This document shows positions 34,544-44,123 of a DNA stretch of 64,000 nt, in pieces (within the stretch, counting starts at the first letter, position 1; each line of letters starts with the position of its first letter). The notes below the pieces were generated by a model. That model was not told the DNA's origin, searched no databases, and worked only from the letters and a program-made list of their open reading frames with translations. The stretch lies in contig NZ_CP022685.1 in the NCBI RefSeq assembly GCF_002556545.1, forward strand, positions 4,690,001 to 4,754,000, read 5' to 3'. The position numbers and the translations under genes are program-made. The stretch comes from Streptomyces formicae (lineage in GTDB: Bacteria; Actinomycetota; Actinomycetes; Streptomycetales; Streptomycetaceae).

Positions 34544-35467
34544 ATGAACCTGCGCCTGAGCACCGTGATCCTTCCCGTACTCCGCTGGCACGAGGGCGGC
34601 AGGGAACGCTGGCAGCGCGCGGAAGAGCTCGGTTTCCACACCGCGTACACCTATGACCACCTCTCCTGGCGCACCTTCCGCGACGGGCCCTGGTTCGGCG
34701 CGGTCCCGACGCTGACCGCCGCCGCGGCCGCCACCGAGCGGCTCCGCCTCGGCACGCTCGTCACCTCGCCCAACTTCCGGCACCCGGTGACGCTCGCCAA
34801 GGAACTGATCACGCTCGACGACGTCTCGAACGGCCGGATCACCCTCGGCATCGGCGCGGGCGGCAACGGCTTCGACGCCACGGCGCTGCGCCCGAGCGGC
34901 GAGGAGCCCTGGACCCCGCGCGAGCGGGCCGACCGCTTCGGCGAGTTCCTGCCGCTCCTCGACCGCCTGCTCTGTGAGGACGTCGTCTCCCACGACGGCA
35001 CGCACTACTCGGCGAGCGAGGTGCGCAACATCCCCGGCTGCGTCCAGCGCCCCCGGCTGCCCTTCGCGGTGGCCGCCACGGGACCGCGCGGACTGCGGCT
35101 CGCCGCCCGCCACGGACAGGCGTGGGTGACCACGGGCGACCCGAAGCTCTTCGAGAACGGCACTCCGGAGCAGTCACTTCAAGCCATCCGTGGACAGGCC
35201 GACAAGCTCGCCGCGGCCTGCGACGAGATCGGCCGCGACGTCGCCGAACTCGACAAGGTCCTGCTCACCGGCTTCACCCCGGACAGCCCGCTCGACTCCT
35301 TCGACGCCTTCGTCGACTTCGCGGGCCGCCACGCCGAGCTGGGGTTCAACGAGATCGTCATCCACTGGCCGCTGCCCGGCACGTACTTCGGGGCGGACGA
35401 GAAGGTGTTCGAGCGGATCGCCATGGAGGCGCCCGCCCAGGTGTCGGGCGGCGCCACAGCGGCCTGA
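34544..35467 (+). CDS. LLM-class (F420/flavin-dependent) oxidoreductase
   Basis: The 307 residues form a luciferase-like TIM barrel: AYTYDHLSWR near the start, TERLRLGTLVTSPNFRHPVTLAKELITLDDVSNGRITLGIGAG (the hallmark F420-binding stretch, written here in part), then PFAVAATGPRGLRLAARHG. Streptomyces makes F420, so F420 is the likelier cofactor. The substrate is unknown. ATG 34544 has little ribosome site. It is followed by a HAD phosphatase gene in the same direction. Confidence 0.88.
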   Translation: MNLRLSTVILPVLRWHEGGRERWQRAEELGFHTAYTYDHLSWRTFRDGPWFGAVPTLTAAAAATERLRLGTLVTSPNFRHPVTLAKELITLDDVSNGRITLGIGAGGNGFDATALRPSGEEPWTPRERADRFGEFLPLLDRLLCEDVVSHDGTHYSASEVRNIPGCVQRPRLPFAVAATGPRGLRLAARHGQAWVTTGDPKLFENGTPEQSLQAIRGQADKLAAACDEIGRDVAELDKVLLTGFTPDSPLDSFDAFVDFAGRHAELGFNEIVIHWPLPGTYFGADEKVFERIAMEAPAQVSGGATAA

Positions 35468-35528
35468 CCGCACTCACCTGTGCGCCCCAGCGCACGACCG
35501 TGCACAGAGGTACGGGACAATCCGTGGC

Positions 35529-36446
35529 GTGACCTCAGCTACCCCTCGGCCCCAGCCCCCGGCCGCCACCGCCCCGGACGCCTTCGCCCCGTCCGGTCCG
35601 CGGCCGCGGCCCCGGATGATCGCCACGGACCTGGACGGCACGCTGCTGCGCGACGACAAGTCGGTCTCCGACCGCACCGTCGCCGCGCTCGCGGCCGCCG
35701 AGGAGGCCGGGATCGAGGTGTTCTTCGTGACCGGCCGCCCGGCCCGCTGGATGAACGTGGTCAGCGACCACGTCCACGGTCACGGCCTCGCCATCTGCGG
35801 AAACGGCGCCGCGGTCGTCGATCTGCACGGCGGCCCCGGCGCGCACCGCTTCGTGAAGCTGCGCGAACTGGAGCGGGAGACCGCCCTCGACGTGGTGCGG
35901 CGGCTGCGGGCCGCGGCACCCGGCACGTCCTTCGCGATCGAGCGGACCGGCGGGCTCCACCACGAGGAGACATACCCCCCGCTGCACATGGAGCCCGGCG
36001 AGAGCGTCGCGCCCGCCGAGAAGCTGCTCGCGGCGGACCCGGACGACTCCGCCGTCGCGGACCAGCCCGTCCTGAAGGTCCTCGCGCACCACCCGGAGCT
36101 CGCGCCCGACGAGTTCCTGGTCGTCGCCCGCGCGGCCATCGGCGACCGCGCCACGGTCACCCGTTCGAGCCCGAGCGCCCTCCTGGAGATCAGCGGCCCC
36201 GGCGTCTCCAAGGCCAGCACCCTGGAGCTGTGCTGCGCGGAGCGCGGCATCACGCCCGAGGAAGTCGTCGCCTTCGGAGACATGCCGAACGACATCGAGA
36301 TGCTCACCTGGGCGGGCACGTCGTACGCGATGGGCAACGCCCACCCGGACGTCGTCGCCGCCGCGTCGGGACGCACCGTCGCCAACAACGAGGACGGCGT
36401 CGCGGTCGTCATCGAGCAGATCCTCGCGGACCGGCGGCACGGCTAG
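35529..36446 (+). CDS. HAD superfamily hydrolase, Cof type
   Basis: This 305-residue HAD-IIB phosphatase has motif [11 protein letters not shown], motif II TGRPARW, lysine in PGVSKASTL and motif IV GDMPNDIEML. The first 34 residues are a Pro/Ala-rich extension. GTG 35529 is the likely start. It is a relative of the HAD protein at 24104-24931, sharing the motif IV sequence; the two are probably old paralogues. It converges on the M23 peptidase gene with a 34-base gap. Confidence 0.9.
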   Translation: MTSATPRPQPPAATAPDAFAPSGPRPRPRMIATDLDGTLLRDDKSVSDRTVAALAAAEEAGIEVFFVTGRPARWMNVVSDHVHGHGLAICGNGAAVVDLHGGPGAHRFVKLRELERETALDVVRRLRAAAPGTSFAIERTGGLHHEETYPPLHMEPGESVAPAEKLLAADPDDSAVADQPVLKVLAHHPELAPDEFLVVARAAIGDRATVTRSSPSALLEISGPGVSKASTLELCCAERGITPEEVVAFGDMPNDIEMLTWAGTSYAMGNAHPDVVAAASGRTVANNEDGVAVVIEQILADRRHG

Positions 36447-36480
36447 GTCCTGGTGGACCGGCTGGACACCGGAGGCACGG

Positions 36481-37533
36481 CTAGATCCTGACGCCCCGCT
36501 CGGCCAGCCACGCGCGCGGGTCCACGCCCGAGCCCAGATAGGGCGTGAGCCGCGTCTCGAAGTGCAGGTGCGGCCCCGTCGAGTTGCCGGTCGTGCCCGT
36601 CTGCCCGATCCACTGCCCGGGGCGCACCCGGTCCCCCTGGTCGACGCCGACGGCCGCGAGGTGGGCGTACTGCGTGAAGTAGCCGCCCTTGTGCCGCACC
36701 ACGATCTCGATCCCGAAGCCCCCGCCGCACGACACGCTCTCCACCCGGCCCGCGCCGACCGCCCGCACGGGCGTGCCGATGCCGACCGCGAAGTCCTGCC
36801 CCGTGTGCCGGTGCGCCCAGCGCTCGCCCGCGCTGTCGAAGCCCGCGGAGAGCTCGTACGTCTCCACGGGCGTCACCCACGCGCGCGTGGGACGTGTCGC
36901 GGGCTGCTCCATGCGTACGGCGCCCCGGCACTTGCCCGCGGTGACGGACCGGTCGGCCTCGCCCTGGAGGGTCCAGCGCGCCGACTCCAGCTTGGCCTCG
37001 ATGCCGCGCTTCAGCCGCGCGAGGCGTACGTTGCGCCGGTCCAGGGAGCGCTTGGCGCGGTCCGCCCTGCGCTTGGCGACCGCGAGCCTCGCCGCGGCCC
37101 GCCGGGTCTTGGCGACGGCGCTGTTCACGGCGAGATCCGCCTGCAACAGGGCCTGCTTGCCGCGCATCAGGTCGTCGGGGCTGTCGGCGAGGAGCAGTTG
37201 GGCGGTGTAGGGCAGGCCGCCGCCGGAGCGGTACTGGGCGCGGGCCATCCGGCCCAGATCGCCGTGGAGCACGGCCACGTCGTGCCGCTCGTCGGCGAGG
37301 AGCCGGTCCAGTCTCCGGATCCTCGCCCGTTGCAGACCGGCTGTCCGACGGCCCTCTTCGTAGCGGGCGGTCGCGGCGGACGCCTCTTCGTAGAGGCGTG
37401 CCACCTCGGCGCTCGTGCTCGGGCCCTCGGACGCGGCGGCGGGCGTCGTGAGGCCCAGCAGCGCGCACAGCAGCACCGACACGCTGAGGAGCGGGTGCGG
37501 ACGGCGGTGGCGGCTCGGGGGGCTCAAGGGCAT
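36481..37533 (-). CDS. secreted M23 family metallopeptidase
   Basis: A signal peptide (HPLLSVSVLLCALLGLTTPAAA) precedes a long coiled coil (about 40-190, rich in Arg/Ala/Leu, like EnvC/NlpD-type regulators). The LytM domain (about 235-345) has zinc motifs HTGQDFAVG (HxxxD) and HLHFE. It should cleave peptidoglycan cross-bridges outside the cell. ATG 37533 gives a sensible signal peptide; ATG 37563, with AGGAA just upstream, is an alternative. The gene contains a 16-bp palindrome CCCACGCGCGCGTGGG at 36876-36891. Confidence 0.88.
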   Translation of the reverse strand: MPLSPPSRHRRPHPLLSVSVLLCALLGLTTPAAASEGPSTSAEVARLYEEASAATARYEEGRRTAGLQRARIRRLDRLLADERHDVAVLHGDLGRMARAQYRSGGGLPYTAQLLLADSPDDLMRGKQALLQADLAVNSAVAKTRRAAARLAVAKRRADRAKRSLDRRNVRLARLKRGIEAKLESARWTLQGEADRSVTAGKCRGAVRMEQPATRPTRAWVTPVETYELSAGFDSAGERWAHRHTGQDFAVGIGTPVRAVGAGRVESVSCGGGFGIEIVVRHKGGYFTQYAHLAAVGVDQGDRVRPGQWIGQTGTTGNSTGPHLHFETRLTPYLGSGVDPRAWLAERGVRI

Positions 37534-37663
37534 GTCAGGGATCGTTGCCCGCCCTGGCGGCATGGTTCCTGCGCGACTCGTGCACTCGGGGGGCACGGTG
37601 CCCCGTACGGCCCACGCGCATACCGCCGAACAGGCTCCACTCGGCACTACGGAGAGGCGCGAC

Positions 37664-39400
37664 TCAGTAAGGCGCCTGCCACACCACCGTCGTGCCGCCG
37701 CCGTCCTCGCCGATGCCGGGCCCGTACCAACTGTCGCCGCCCAGCGACTCCGCCCGCCTCTTGAGGTTCTTCAGGCCGCTGCGCCGGCCGCCCTCCGCGA
37801 TGCCCACGCCGTCGTCGGCGACGGTCAGGCGCACCCCCTGCTGCCCGTCGGGGAGGATCACCGAGGAGTCGACGACGACGTCGATGCGGGCGGCCCGCGC
37901 GTGCCGGAACGCGTTGGACAGCGCCTCCCGCAGGGCCGCGATGAGGTTCTTGCCCGCGAGCTCGCCGACCACGGTGTCGACGGGCCCCACGAAGTGGTGC
38001 GAGGGCTTGAAGCCGAGCGGCACCGCGGCCATGTTGATCTCGCGGAGCACCCGCGTACGCAGCCCGGACGGGGCCTCGGCAGGGCCCTGCTGGAGGGCGA
38101 AGATCGCCGTACGGATCTCCTGGATCGTCACGTCCAGCTCGTCGACGGCCTTGCCGACGCCGACCTGCACCTCCGGCACCACGGACCTGCGCTGGGCGCT
38201 CTCCAGCATCATGCCGGTGGCGAAGAGCCGCTGGATGACGAGGTCGTGCAGGTCCCTGGCGATCCGGTCCCGGTCCTCGTAGACCGCGAGCCGCTCCCTG
38301 TCGCGCTGCGCGTCGGCCATCATCAGGGCGAGCGCGGCCTGCGAGGCGAACTGCGCGGCGAGCGTCCGCTCGGCCTCGCTGAACGGACGTCCCCCACGCG
38401 CGCGTGGCGTCACGAGCGTCCCGAGCACCCGGCCGTCGCTCTGCAACGGCAGCATCATGACGGGTCCGTAGTGGCGCGCCAGGTCGGTCATCACGCGCGG
38501 GTCGGTCGCCGCGTCGTCGATGAAGACGGCCTGCCCTTCGAGCAGTTGGCTGACGATGCGGCTCTCCGGAGGGACGATCACGCCCAGCGCCCCGCCGGGA
38601 TCGTCCGAGGAGACGGCGACGATCTCCATGCCGCCCTCCTCGTCGGGCAGCAGCACGATCCCCGCGGCCGAGTCCGCCAGGTGCCTCGCCTGCTCGGCGA
38701 CGACAGCCAATGCCTCCTCGGCGTCGCTGCCGGAGAGCAGGGCCGTGGTGACCGCCACGGAGCCGTCGATCCAGCGCTCCCGCTGCTTGGCGGCTTCGTA
38801 GAGGCGTGCGTTTCCGATGGCGATGCCCGCCTCCGTCGCGAGTACGCGGACCATGTGCACGTCGTAGTCGTTGAATTCCGCCCCGCCGCGCTTCTCGGTC
38901 AGATAGAGGTTGCCGAAGATCTCGCCCTGGACCCGGATGGGAACGCCGAGGAAGGACCGCATCGGCGGATGGTGGGGCGGGAAGCCGCAGGAGCGCGGGT
39001 CGGCGGAGAGATCGGCGAGGCGCAGCGTCGTGGGCTGGTGGATGAGGGCGCCGAGCAGTCCCTTGTGGCCGTCGGGCAGCCGCCCGATCCGCTCGGCCGT
39101 CTCGGGATCGATGCCGAAGTAGACGAAGTCGGAGAGCCCTTCGCCGTCTTCGGAGACGACGCCGATCGCCGCGTAGTGGGCGTCGGCCAGCTCGGCGGCG
39201 GTCTCGCAGATGCGGTCCAGGGTGGTGTGGAGTTCGAGGCCCGTGCCGACCGACCGCATGGCTTCGAGCAGCTGCGGCACCCGTGAGGTCAGCTCGGGCG
39301 AGAGCCCTTGCAGGCTGCGGGTGGCCCGCGCCGCTGCCTCCGCCGAGTCCGGTGTGCCGTCGGGGAACGGTGAGTCGGCGGAGGCCGCTGGTGCTGACAT
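37664..39400 (-). CDS. DevS/DosS-like sensor histidine kinase with two GAF domains
   Basis: The 578 residues have GAF-A (about 55-205), GAF-B (about 220-365), a HisKA_3 domain with phospho-acceptor His385 (RDRIARDLHDLVIQRL) and a HATPase domain (N495 in EALSNAFRHA, DDGVGI). GAF-A carries FPPHHPPMRSFLGVPIRV; in mycobacterial DevS/DosT the heme-binding His falls in this segment, so a heme oxygen or redox sensor is likely. No response regulator is adjacent (orphan). It lies 83 bases downstream of cydCD and may be expressed with the cytochrome bd genes. Confidence 0.9.
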   Translation of the reverse strand: MSAPAASADSPFPDGTPDSAEAAARATRSLQGLSPELTSRVPQLLEAMRSVGTGLELHTTLDRICETAAELADAHYAAIGVVSEDGEGLSDFVYFGIDPETAERIGRLPDGHKGLLGALIHQPTTLRLADLSADPRSCGFPPHHPPMRSFLGVPIRVQGEIFGNLYLTEKRGGAEFNDYDVHMVRVLATEAGIAIGNARLYEAAKQRERWIDGSVAVTTALLSGSDAEEALAVVAEQARHLADSAAGIVLLPDEEGGMEIVAVSSDDPGGALGVIVPPESRIVSQLLEGQAVFIDDAATDPRVMTDLARHYGPVMMLPLQSDGRVLGTLVTPRARGGRPFSEAERTLAAQFASQAALALMMADAQRDRERLAVYEDRDRIARDLHDLVIQRLFATGMMLESAQRRSVVPEVQVGVGKAVDELDVTIQEIRTAIFALQQGPAEAPSGLRTRVLREINMAAVPLGFKPSHHFVGPVDTVVGELAGKNLIAALREALSNAFRHARAARIDVVVDSSVILPDGQQGVRLTVADDGVGIAEGGRRSGLKNLKRRAESLGGDSWYGPGIGEDGGGTTVVWQAPY

Positions 39401-39482
39401 GTCTTTGAGCCTAGTAAGTCCTATTTGCAGGGGAAAGTCGAGGCCCTTGTCTCCAGCCCACCGGCACGCCTCCTCCAGCCCG

Positions 39483-42400
39483 CTAGCGCGCCCCCGCCGT
39501 CAGCAGGTCCGCCGCCCGCTCCAGCTCCAGCATCCGCCGCAGCGGCCCGTCGAGCGCGGCCAGCTCGGCGTACGCGCCGCGCTGCGCGACCCGGCCCGCG
39601 TCGAGGACGAGCACCTCGTCCACCGCGTCGAGCCCGGCGAGCCGGTGCGTGATCAGCAGCGTCGTACGGCCCTCGGTCGCGGCGAGGAGGTCGGCGGTGA
39701 GCGCGTCGGCGGTCGGCAGGTCCAGGTGCTCGGCGGGCTCGTCGAGGATGAGTACCGGGAAGTCCGCGAGCAGCGCGCGGGCCAGGGCGAGACGCTGACG
39801 CTGTCCTCCGGAGAGGCGCGCCCCGTGCTCCCCGACGAGCGTGTCGATGCCGTCGGGCAGCGAGTCGGCCCAGTCGTCCAGGCGCGCGCGGACCAGGGCG
39901 TCGCGGAGCTCCGCGTCGGTGGCGTCCCGCTTCGCGAGCAGCAGGTTCTCGCGCACCGAGCTGTCGAAGATGTGCGCGTCCTGCGCGCACAGACCGACGA
40001 GCCCGCGCACGGTGTCGCCGTCCAGCGCGGCCGCGTCCGTGCCGCCGAGCGTGTACGTCCCTTCGTAGGACCCGAGGAACCGCAGCAGCACCTGGGCGAG
40101 CGTCGTCTTGCCGGACCCCGAGGGCCCGACCACGGCGATCCGCCGCCCCCGCTCCAGCGTGAGGTCCACGCCCGCGAGCGCGGGCGCGTCCGCGTCCTGG
40201 CCCTCGTAGCGGGCGCGCAGTCCCTCGACCCGCAGCGGGAAGGGCGTCGAGGGCGCCTGTACGGGCTCGGCGGGCTCGGGGACGGGCACGGGAGCGTCGA
40301 GGACCTCGTAGACGCGCTCAGCGCTCTTCCTGACCCGCTGGCGGTACTGCACGGCGAGCGGCAGACCCGCCACCGCCTCGAAGGCGGCGAGCGGCGTGAG
40401 GACGACGACGGCCAGGGTGATGCCGCCGAGCCGTCCGTCGTGCACGGCCTGCACGCCGACCAGCGCGGCCGCGGCGACCGTGAGGCCGGTGACGAGGGCG
40501 CCGAGGCCGTCGCCGAGTGCCGTCGCGGTGGCGCCCCTGGAGGCGATCCGGGTCAGCGCGGCGTCGGACTCCCGCGCCTTGGCCGTACGCCGCGCCAGCG
40601 CACCGGCGACGGTCAGCTCGGCGGTGCCGGTGAGCAGGTCGGCCACGCGGGTGGCCAGCGCCCCGCGCGCGGGGGCCAGGCGCCGCTCCGCGCGCCGGGC
40701 CACGGCGCCGCTCACCAGCGGCACGCCGACGCCCGCGAGGAGCAGGCCCGCGGCGAGCACGGCGCCCGCCTCGGGCAGCAGCCAGGCGGTGAAGCCGACG
40801 GCACCCGCGCTCACGACGGCCGCGGCGGACGCGGGCAGCAGCCAGCGCAGCCAGTAGTCCTGCAGCGCGTCCACGTCGGCCACCAGGCGGGAGAGGAGGT
40901 CGCCGCGCCGGGTGCCCCGCAGGCCGGCGGGGGCGAGCCGTTCCAGGCGCCGGTAGACGGCGACGCGGGTGTCGGCGAGCATCCGCAGCACGGCGTCGTG
41001 CGACACGAGGCGCTCGGCGTACCGGAAGACGGCACGGCCGATGCCGAAGGCGCGGGTCGCCGTCACGGCGATCATCAGGTACATCACGGGCGGCTGTTCC
41101 GACGCCCTGGAGATCAGCCACCCTGAGGTGGCCATGAGCCCCACGGCACTGCCGAGCGCGAGGGCCCCGAGCAACAGGGCCAGCGCCAACTGCCCCCGCC
41201 GGGCCCGCGCGGCATGCCGCACCCGGGCGAGCACCCGCCCTCCGGGAGCAGCGGTCTCCGACTCACCGGGCTGAGCGGCAAGGTCGTCGCCGTTGTGGGC
41301 AATCGTGCCGCTGGGCGAGTGGGGCCTCCCCTGCTCGAGCGAAGCCGAGAGCTTGGGGAAGGGTGGGCACAACCCCCGGCTCCGAGCATCGCTCACGGGG
41401 ACATCGAGTCGCACAACCCGCCCGGCGACAGCCAAAAGCGCAGGCCGATGCACAACGAGCAGCACAGTCCGCCCGACAGCAAGCCGCCGAACCGCCTCGA
41501 CCACTTCCGCCTCGGTCCCACCGTCAAGCGCGGCCGTCGGCTCGTCGAGCAGCACCACGGGCCGGTCCGCGAGGAAGGCCCGCGCGAGGGCGAGCCGTTG
41601 CCGCTGCCCCGCGGAGAGCCCGGCGCCGTCCTCACCGAGCACGGTGTCGGCCCCGCCGGGCAGAGCATCGACGAAGGACAGCGCCCCTGCCGAGCGCAGC
41701 GCATCGCGCACCTGCGCGTCGGTCGCCTCCGGCCGCGCGAGCCGTACGTTCTCCGCGATGGTCCCGGCGAACAGGTGCGGCCGCTGCGGCACCCAGGCGA
41801 TGCGCTCCCGCCACCGCTCCAAGGAGACGTCGGCCAGGTCGACGTCCCCGATGCGGACCCGTCCGCGATCAGGTCGTACGAAGCCCAACAGCACGTTCAA
41901 AAGGGTCGACTTGCCCACGCCGCTGGGCCCCACGAGCGCCACCGTCTCGCCGGATCCGACCTCGAAGGAGACGTCCGACACGGCGTCCGTCGACCGGCCC
42001 GGGTAGCGGACGGTCACGCCCTCGAAGGCGATGGCGCCGGTGGGCGCGGGCCCCGTACCGGCGGTGGGCGCCGGGGTCTCCAGGACCTCGAAAATCTCCT
42101 CGGCGGCCGAGAGCCCCTCCGCCGCCGCGTGGTACTGCGCACCGACCTGGCGCAGCGGCAGATACGCCTCGGGCGCGAGGACGAGGACCACGAGACCGTC
42201 GTAGAGGTCCATCTCGCCGTGCACGAGCCGCATGCCGATGGTGACCGCGACCAGGGCGACCGAGATCGTGGCGAGCAGTTCCAGGGCGAACGACGAGAGG
42301 AAGGCGATGCGCAGCGTCCGCATCGTGGCCTGCCGGTACTCGCCGGTGATCTTGCGGATGGACTCGGCCTGCGCCTTGGCGCGGCCGAACACCTTCAGGG

Positions 42401-43034
42401 TGGGCAGCCCCGCCACCACGTCCAGGAAGTGCCCCGAAAGGCGGGAGAGGAGCCGCCATTGACGGTCCATCCGGTTCTGCGTGGCCCAGCCGATCAGAAT
42501 CATGAAGACCGGGATCAGCGGCAGCGTCACGACGATGATCGCCGCCGACACCCAGTCCTCGGTGACGATGCGGGCGAGCACCGCCACCGGAACCACCACC
42601 GCGAGACCCAGCTGCGGCAGATAGCGCGAGAAGTAGTCGTCGAGCGCGTCCACTCCCCGCGTCGCGAGCGAGATCAGCGACCCCGTCCGCTGCCCGGTCA
42701 GCCATCCGGGACCGAGCTCCCCCGCCCGCTCCAGCAACCGTCCCCGCAGCTCCGACTTGACCGCCGCGCTCGCCCGGTGTGCGGCGAGCTCGGTCAGCCA
42801 GGAGACCAGCCCCCGTCCGACGGCGACCACGGCGAGCAGCACCATAGGAGTGCTCAGGTCGCCTACGGAGTGGCCCTTTTGGAACGCGCCCACCACGATC
42901 TCGGCGATGAGCATCGCCTGCCCGATGACCAGGCCCGCTCCGACGAGCCCCAGAACCACCACCGCCACCAGGAAGAAGCGAGTGGCGCGGGCGTAGCGAA
43001 GCAGACGCGGGTCGATCGGTTTCACGTGAAACAC
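39483..43034 (-). CDS. cydCD: CydD-CydC fused thiol-reductant ABC exporter
   Basis: This 1183-residue protein is two ABC half-exporters in one chain. The CydD-like half (about 1-555) has six helices, Walker A GPSGVGKST, LSAGQRQR and VVLLDEPTAAL. The CydC-like half (about 600-1183) has Walker A GPSGSGKTT, LSGGQRQR and LILDEPAEHL. It exports cysteine/glutathione needed to assemble cytochrome bd. The linker (about residues 558-572) is encoded by a dispersed 42-bp element. ATGTTTCACGTGAAAC at its start is a parS site. It is third in cydA-cydB-cydCD. Confidence 0.95.
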   Translation of the reverse strand: MFHVKPIDPRLLRYARATRFFLVAVVVLGLVGAGLVIGQAMLIAEIVVGAFQKGHSVGDLSTPMVLLAVVAVGRGLVSWLTELAAHRASAAVKSELRGRLLERAGELGPGWLTGQRTGSLISLATRGVDALDDYFSRYLPQLGLAVVVPVAVLARIVTEDWVSAAIIVVTLPLIPVFMILIGWATQNRMDRQWRLLSRLSGHFLDVVAGLPTLKVFGRAKAQAESIRKITGEYRQATMRTLRIAFLSSFALELLATISVALVAVTIGMRLVHGEMDLYDGLVVLVLAPEAYLPLRQVGAQYHAAAEGLSAAEEIFEVLETPAPTAGTGPAPTGAIAFEGVTVRYPGRSTDAVSDVSFEVGSGETVALVGPSGVGKSTLLNVLLGFVRPDRGRVRIGDVDLADVSLERWRERIAWVPQRPHLFAGTIAENVRLARPEATDAQVRDALRSAGALSFVDALPGGADTVLGEDGAGLSAGQRQRLALARAFLADRPVVLLDEPTAALDGGTEAEVVEAVRRLAVGRTVLLVVHRPALLAVAGRVVRLDVPVSDARSRGLCPPFPKLSASLEQGRPHSPSGTIAHNGDDLAAQPGESETAAPGGRVLARVRHAARARRGQLALALLLGALALGSAVGLMATSGWLISRASEQPPVMYLMIAVTATRAFGIGRAVFRYAERLVSHDAVLRMLADTRVAVYRRLERLAPAGLRGTRRGDLLSRLVADVDALQDYWLRWLLPASAAAVVSAGAVGFTAWLLPEAGAVLAAGLLLAGVGVPLVSGAVARRAERRLAPARGALATRVADLLTGTAELTVAGALARRTAKARESDAALTRIASRGATATALGDGLGALVTGLTVAAAALVGVQAVHDGRLGGITLAVVVLTPLAAFEAVAGLPLAVQYRQRVRKSAERVYEVLDAPVPVPEPAEPVQAPSTPFPLRVEGLRARYEGQDADAPALAGVDLTLERGRRIAVVGPSGSGKTTLAQVLLRFLGSYEGTYTLGGTDAAALDGDTVRGLVGLCAQDAHIFDSSVRENLLLAKRDATDAELRDALVRARLDDWADSLPDGIDTLVGEHGARLSGGQRQRLALARALLADFPVLILDEPAEHLDLPTADALTADLLAATEGRTTLLITHRLAGLDAVDEVLVLDAGRVAQRGAYAELAALDGPLRRMLELERAADLLTAGAR
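41320..41361. repeat. dispersed 42-bp palindromic element inside cydCD
   Basis: Its reverse complement matches 13199-13240 at 35 of 42 positions (core CTCGGCTTCGCTCGAG forms a hairpin). It keeps the frame open and codes for part of the linker between the CydD and CydC halves. Confidence 0.8.
43019..43032. promoter_or_regulatory. perfect parS core overlapping cydCD start
   Basis: GTTTCACGTGAAAC, the exact 14-bp ParB-binding palindrome, covers codons 2-5 (MFHVK) of cydCD. ParB spreading here could affect translation initiation or transcription of the gene. Confidence 0.88.
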
Positions 43035-43099
43035 ACCCTCCGAGAAACCAGCAGGAACATCGGGAGCTCGGCCAGGAACATCAGGAGCTCAGTACAGAC

Positions 43100-44104
43100 T
43101 CAGTGCGCGGCGTCGGCGATGTGCTGCGTGCCGATCCGCTTGCGGAACACCCAGTACGTCCACGACTGGTAGAGCAGCACCACGGGGGTCGCGACGCCTG
43201 CGCACCAGGTCATGATCTTCAGGGTGTACGGGCTGGACGAGGCGTTGGTGACCGTGAGGCTCCACTCCGCGTTCAGCGACGACGGCATGACGTTCGGGAA
43301 GAGCGTCAGGAAGAGCATCGCCACGGCCGCCGCGATGGTGATCCCCGACAGCGCGAACGACCAGCCCTCGCGCCCGATCCTGATCGCCGCGATGGCTCCG
43401 ACCAGCGCGAGCACCGCCACGATCATCGCGATCAGGCTCTTGCCGTCGCCCTTGTCCGCCTGGGTCCAGATCAGGAACCCGAGCGCGAGGACGGCCGTGA
43501 CGAGACCCAGGCCGAGCGCCATCTTCCGTGCCCGCACCCGGATGTCGCCCACCGTCTTGAGCGAGGCGAAGACCGCGCCGTGGAAGGTGAACAGCGTCAG
43601 GGTGACGAGCCCGCCGAGGATCGCGTACGGGTTGAGCAGGTCCCAGAAGTTGCCCACGTACTCCTTGTGGGCGTCGATCTTCACGCCGCGCACGATGTTG
43701 CCGAAGGCCACGCCCCACAGCAGCGCGGGGATCAGCGAGGTCCAGAAGATCGCGTGTTCCCAGTTGGTCTGCCAGCGCTCCTCGGGCCGCTTGGCCCGGT
43801 ACTCGAAGGCCACACCGCGCACGATCAGGCAGATCAGGATGATCAGCAGCGGCAGATAGAACCCGGAGAAGAGCGTGGCGTACCACTCGGGGAAGGCGGC
43901 GAAGGTCGCGCCGCCCGCCGTGAGCAGCCACACCTCGTTGCCGTCCCAGACGGGACCGATGGTGTTGATGAGGACCCGCTTCTCGACCCGGTTCCGGGCG
44001 AGCAGCTTGGTCAGTACGCCGATCCCGAAATCGAAGCCCTCCAGGAAGAAGTAGCCGATCCACAGGACGGCGATCAGTACGAACCAGACGTCGTGAAGTT
44101 CCAT
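43100..44104 (-). CDS. cydB: cytochrome bd ubiquinol/menaquinol oxidase subunit II
   Basis: CydB pairs with CydA in the high-affinity terminal oxidase. The protein has 334 residues, about eight membrane helices, and the typical start MELHDVWFVLIAVLWIGYFFLEGFDFGIG; GNEVWLLTAGGATFAAFPEWYATLFSG is also characteristic (fragments of these are the key marks). ATG 44104 was chosen since AAGGAAGGAG lies upstream; a longer frame to 44161 would overlap cydA. It follows cydA by 19 bases and precedes cydCD by 65. Confidence 0.95.
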   Translation of the reverse strand: MELHDVWFVLIAVLWIGYFFLEGFDFGIGVLTKLLARNRVEKRVLINTIGPVWDGNEVWLLTAGGATFAAFPEWYATLFSGFYLPLLIILICLIVRGVAFEYRAKRPEERWQTNWEHAIFWTSLIPALLWGVAFGNIVRGVKIDAHKEYVGNFWDLLNPYAILGGLVTLTLFTFHGAVFASLKTVGDIRVRARKMALGLGLVTAVLALGFLIWTQADKGDGKSLIAMIVAVLALVGAIAAIRIGREGWSFALSGITIAAAVAMLFLTLFPNVMPSSLNAEWSLTVTNASSSPYTLKIMTWCAGVATPVVLLYQSWTYWVFRKRIGTQHIADAAH

Positions 44105-44123
44105 GTCCTGGTCGCTCCTTCCT

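Noticed and set aside
39210..41126. 638-codon plus-strand open frame over the kinase and cydCD
   Set aside because: Shadow of CydCD; no motifs and an Arg/Gly/Ala-rich composition.
41320..41361. cydCD linker as a sequencing frameshift
   Set aside because: The frame stays open across it and both halves keep complete ABC motifs.
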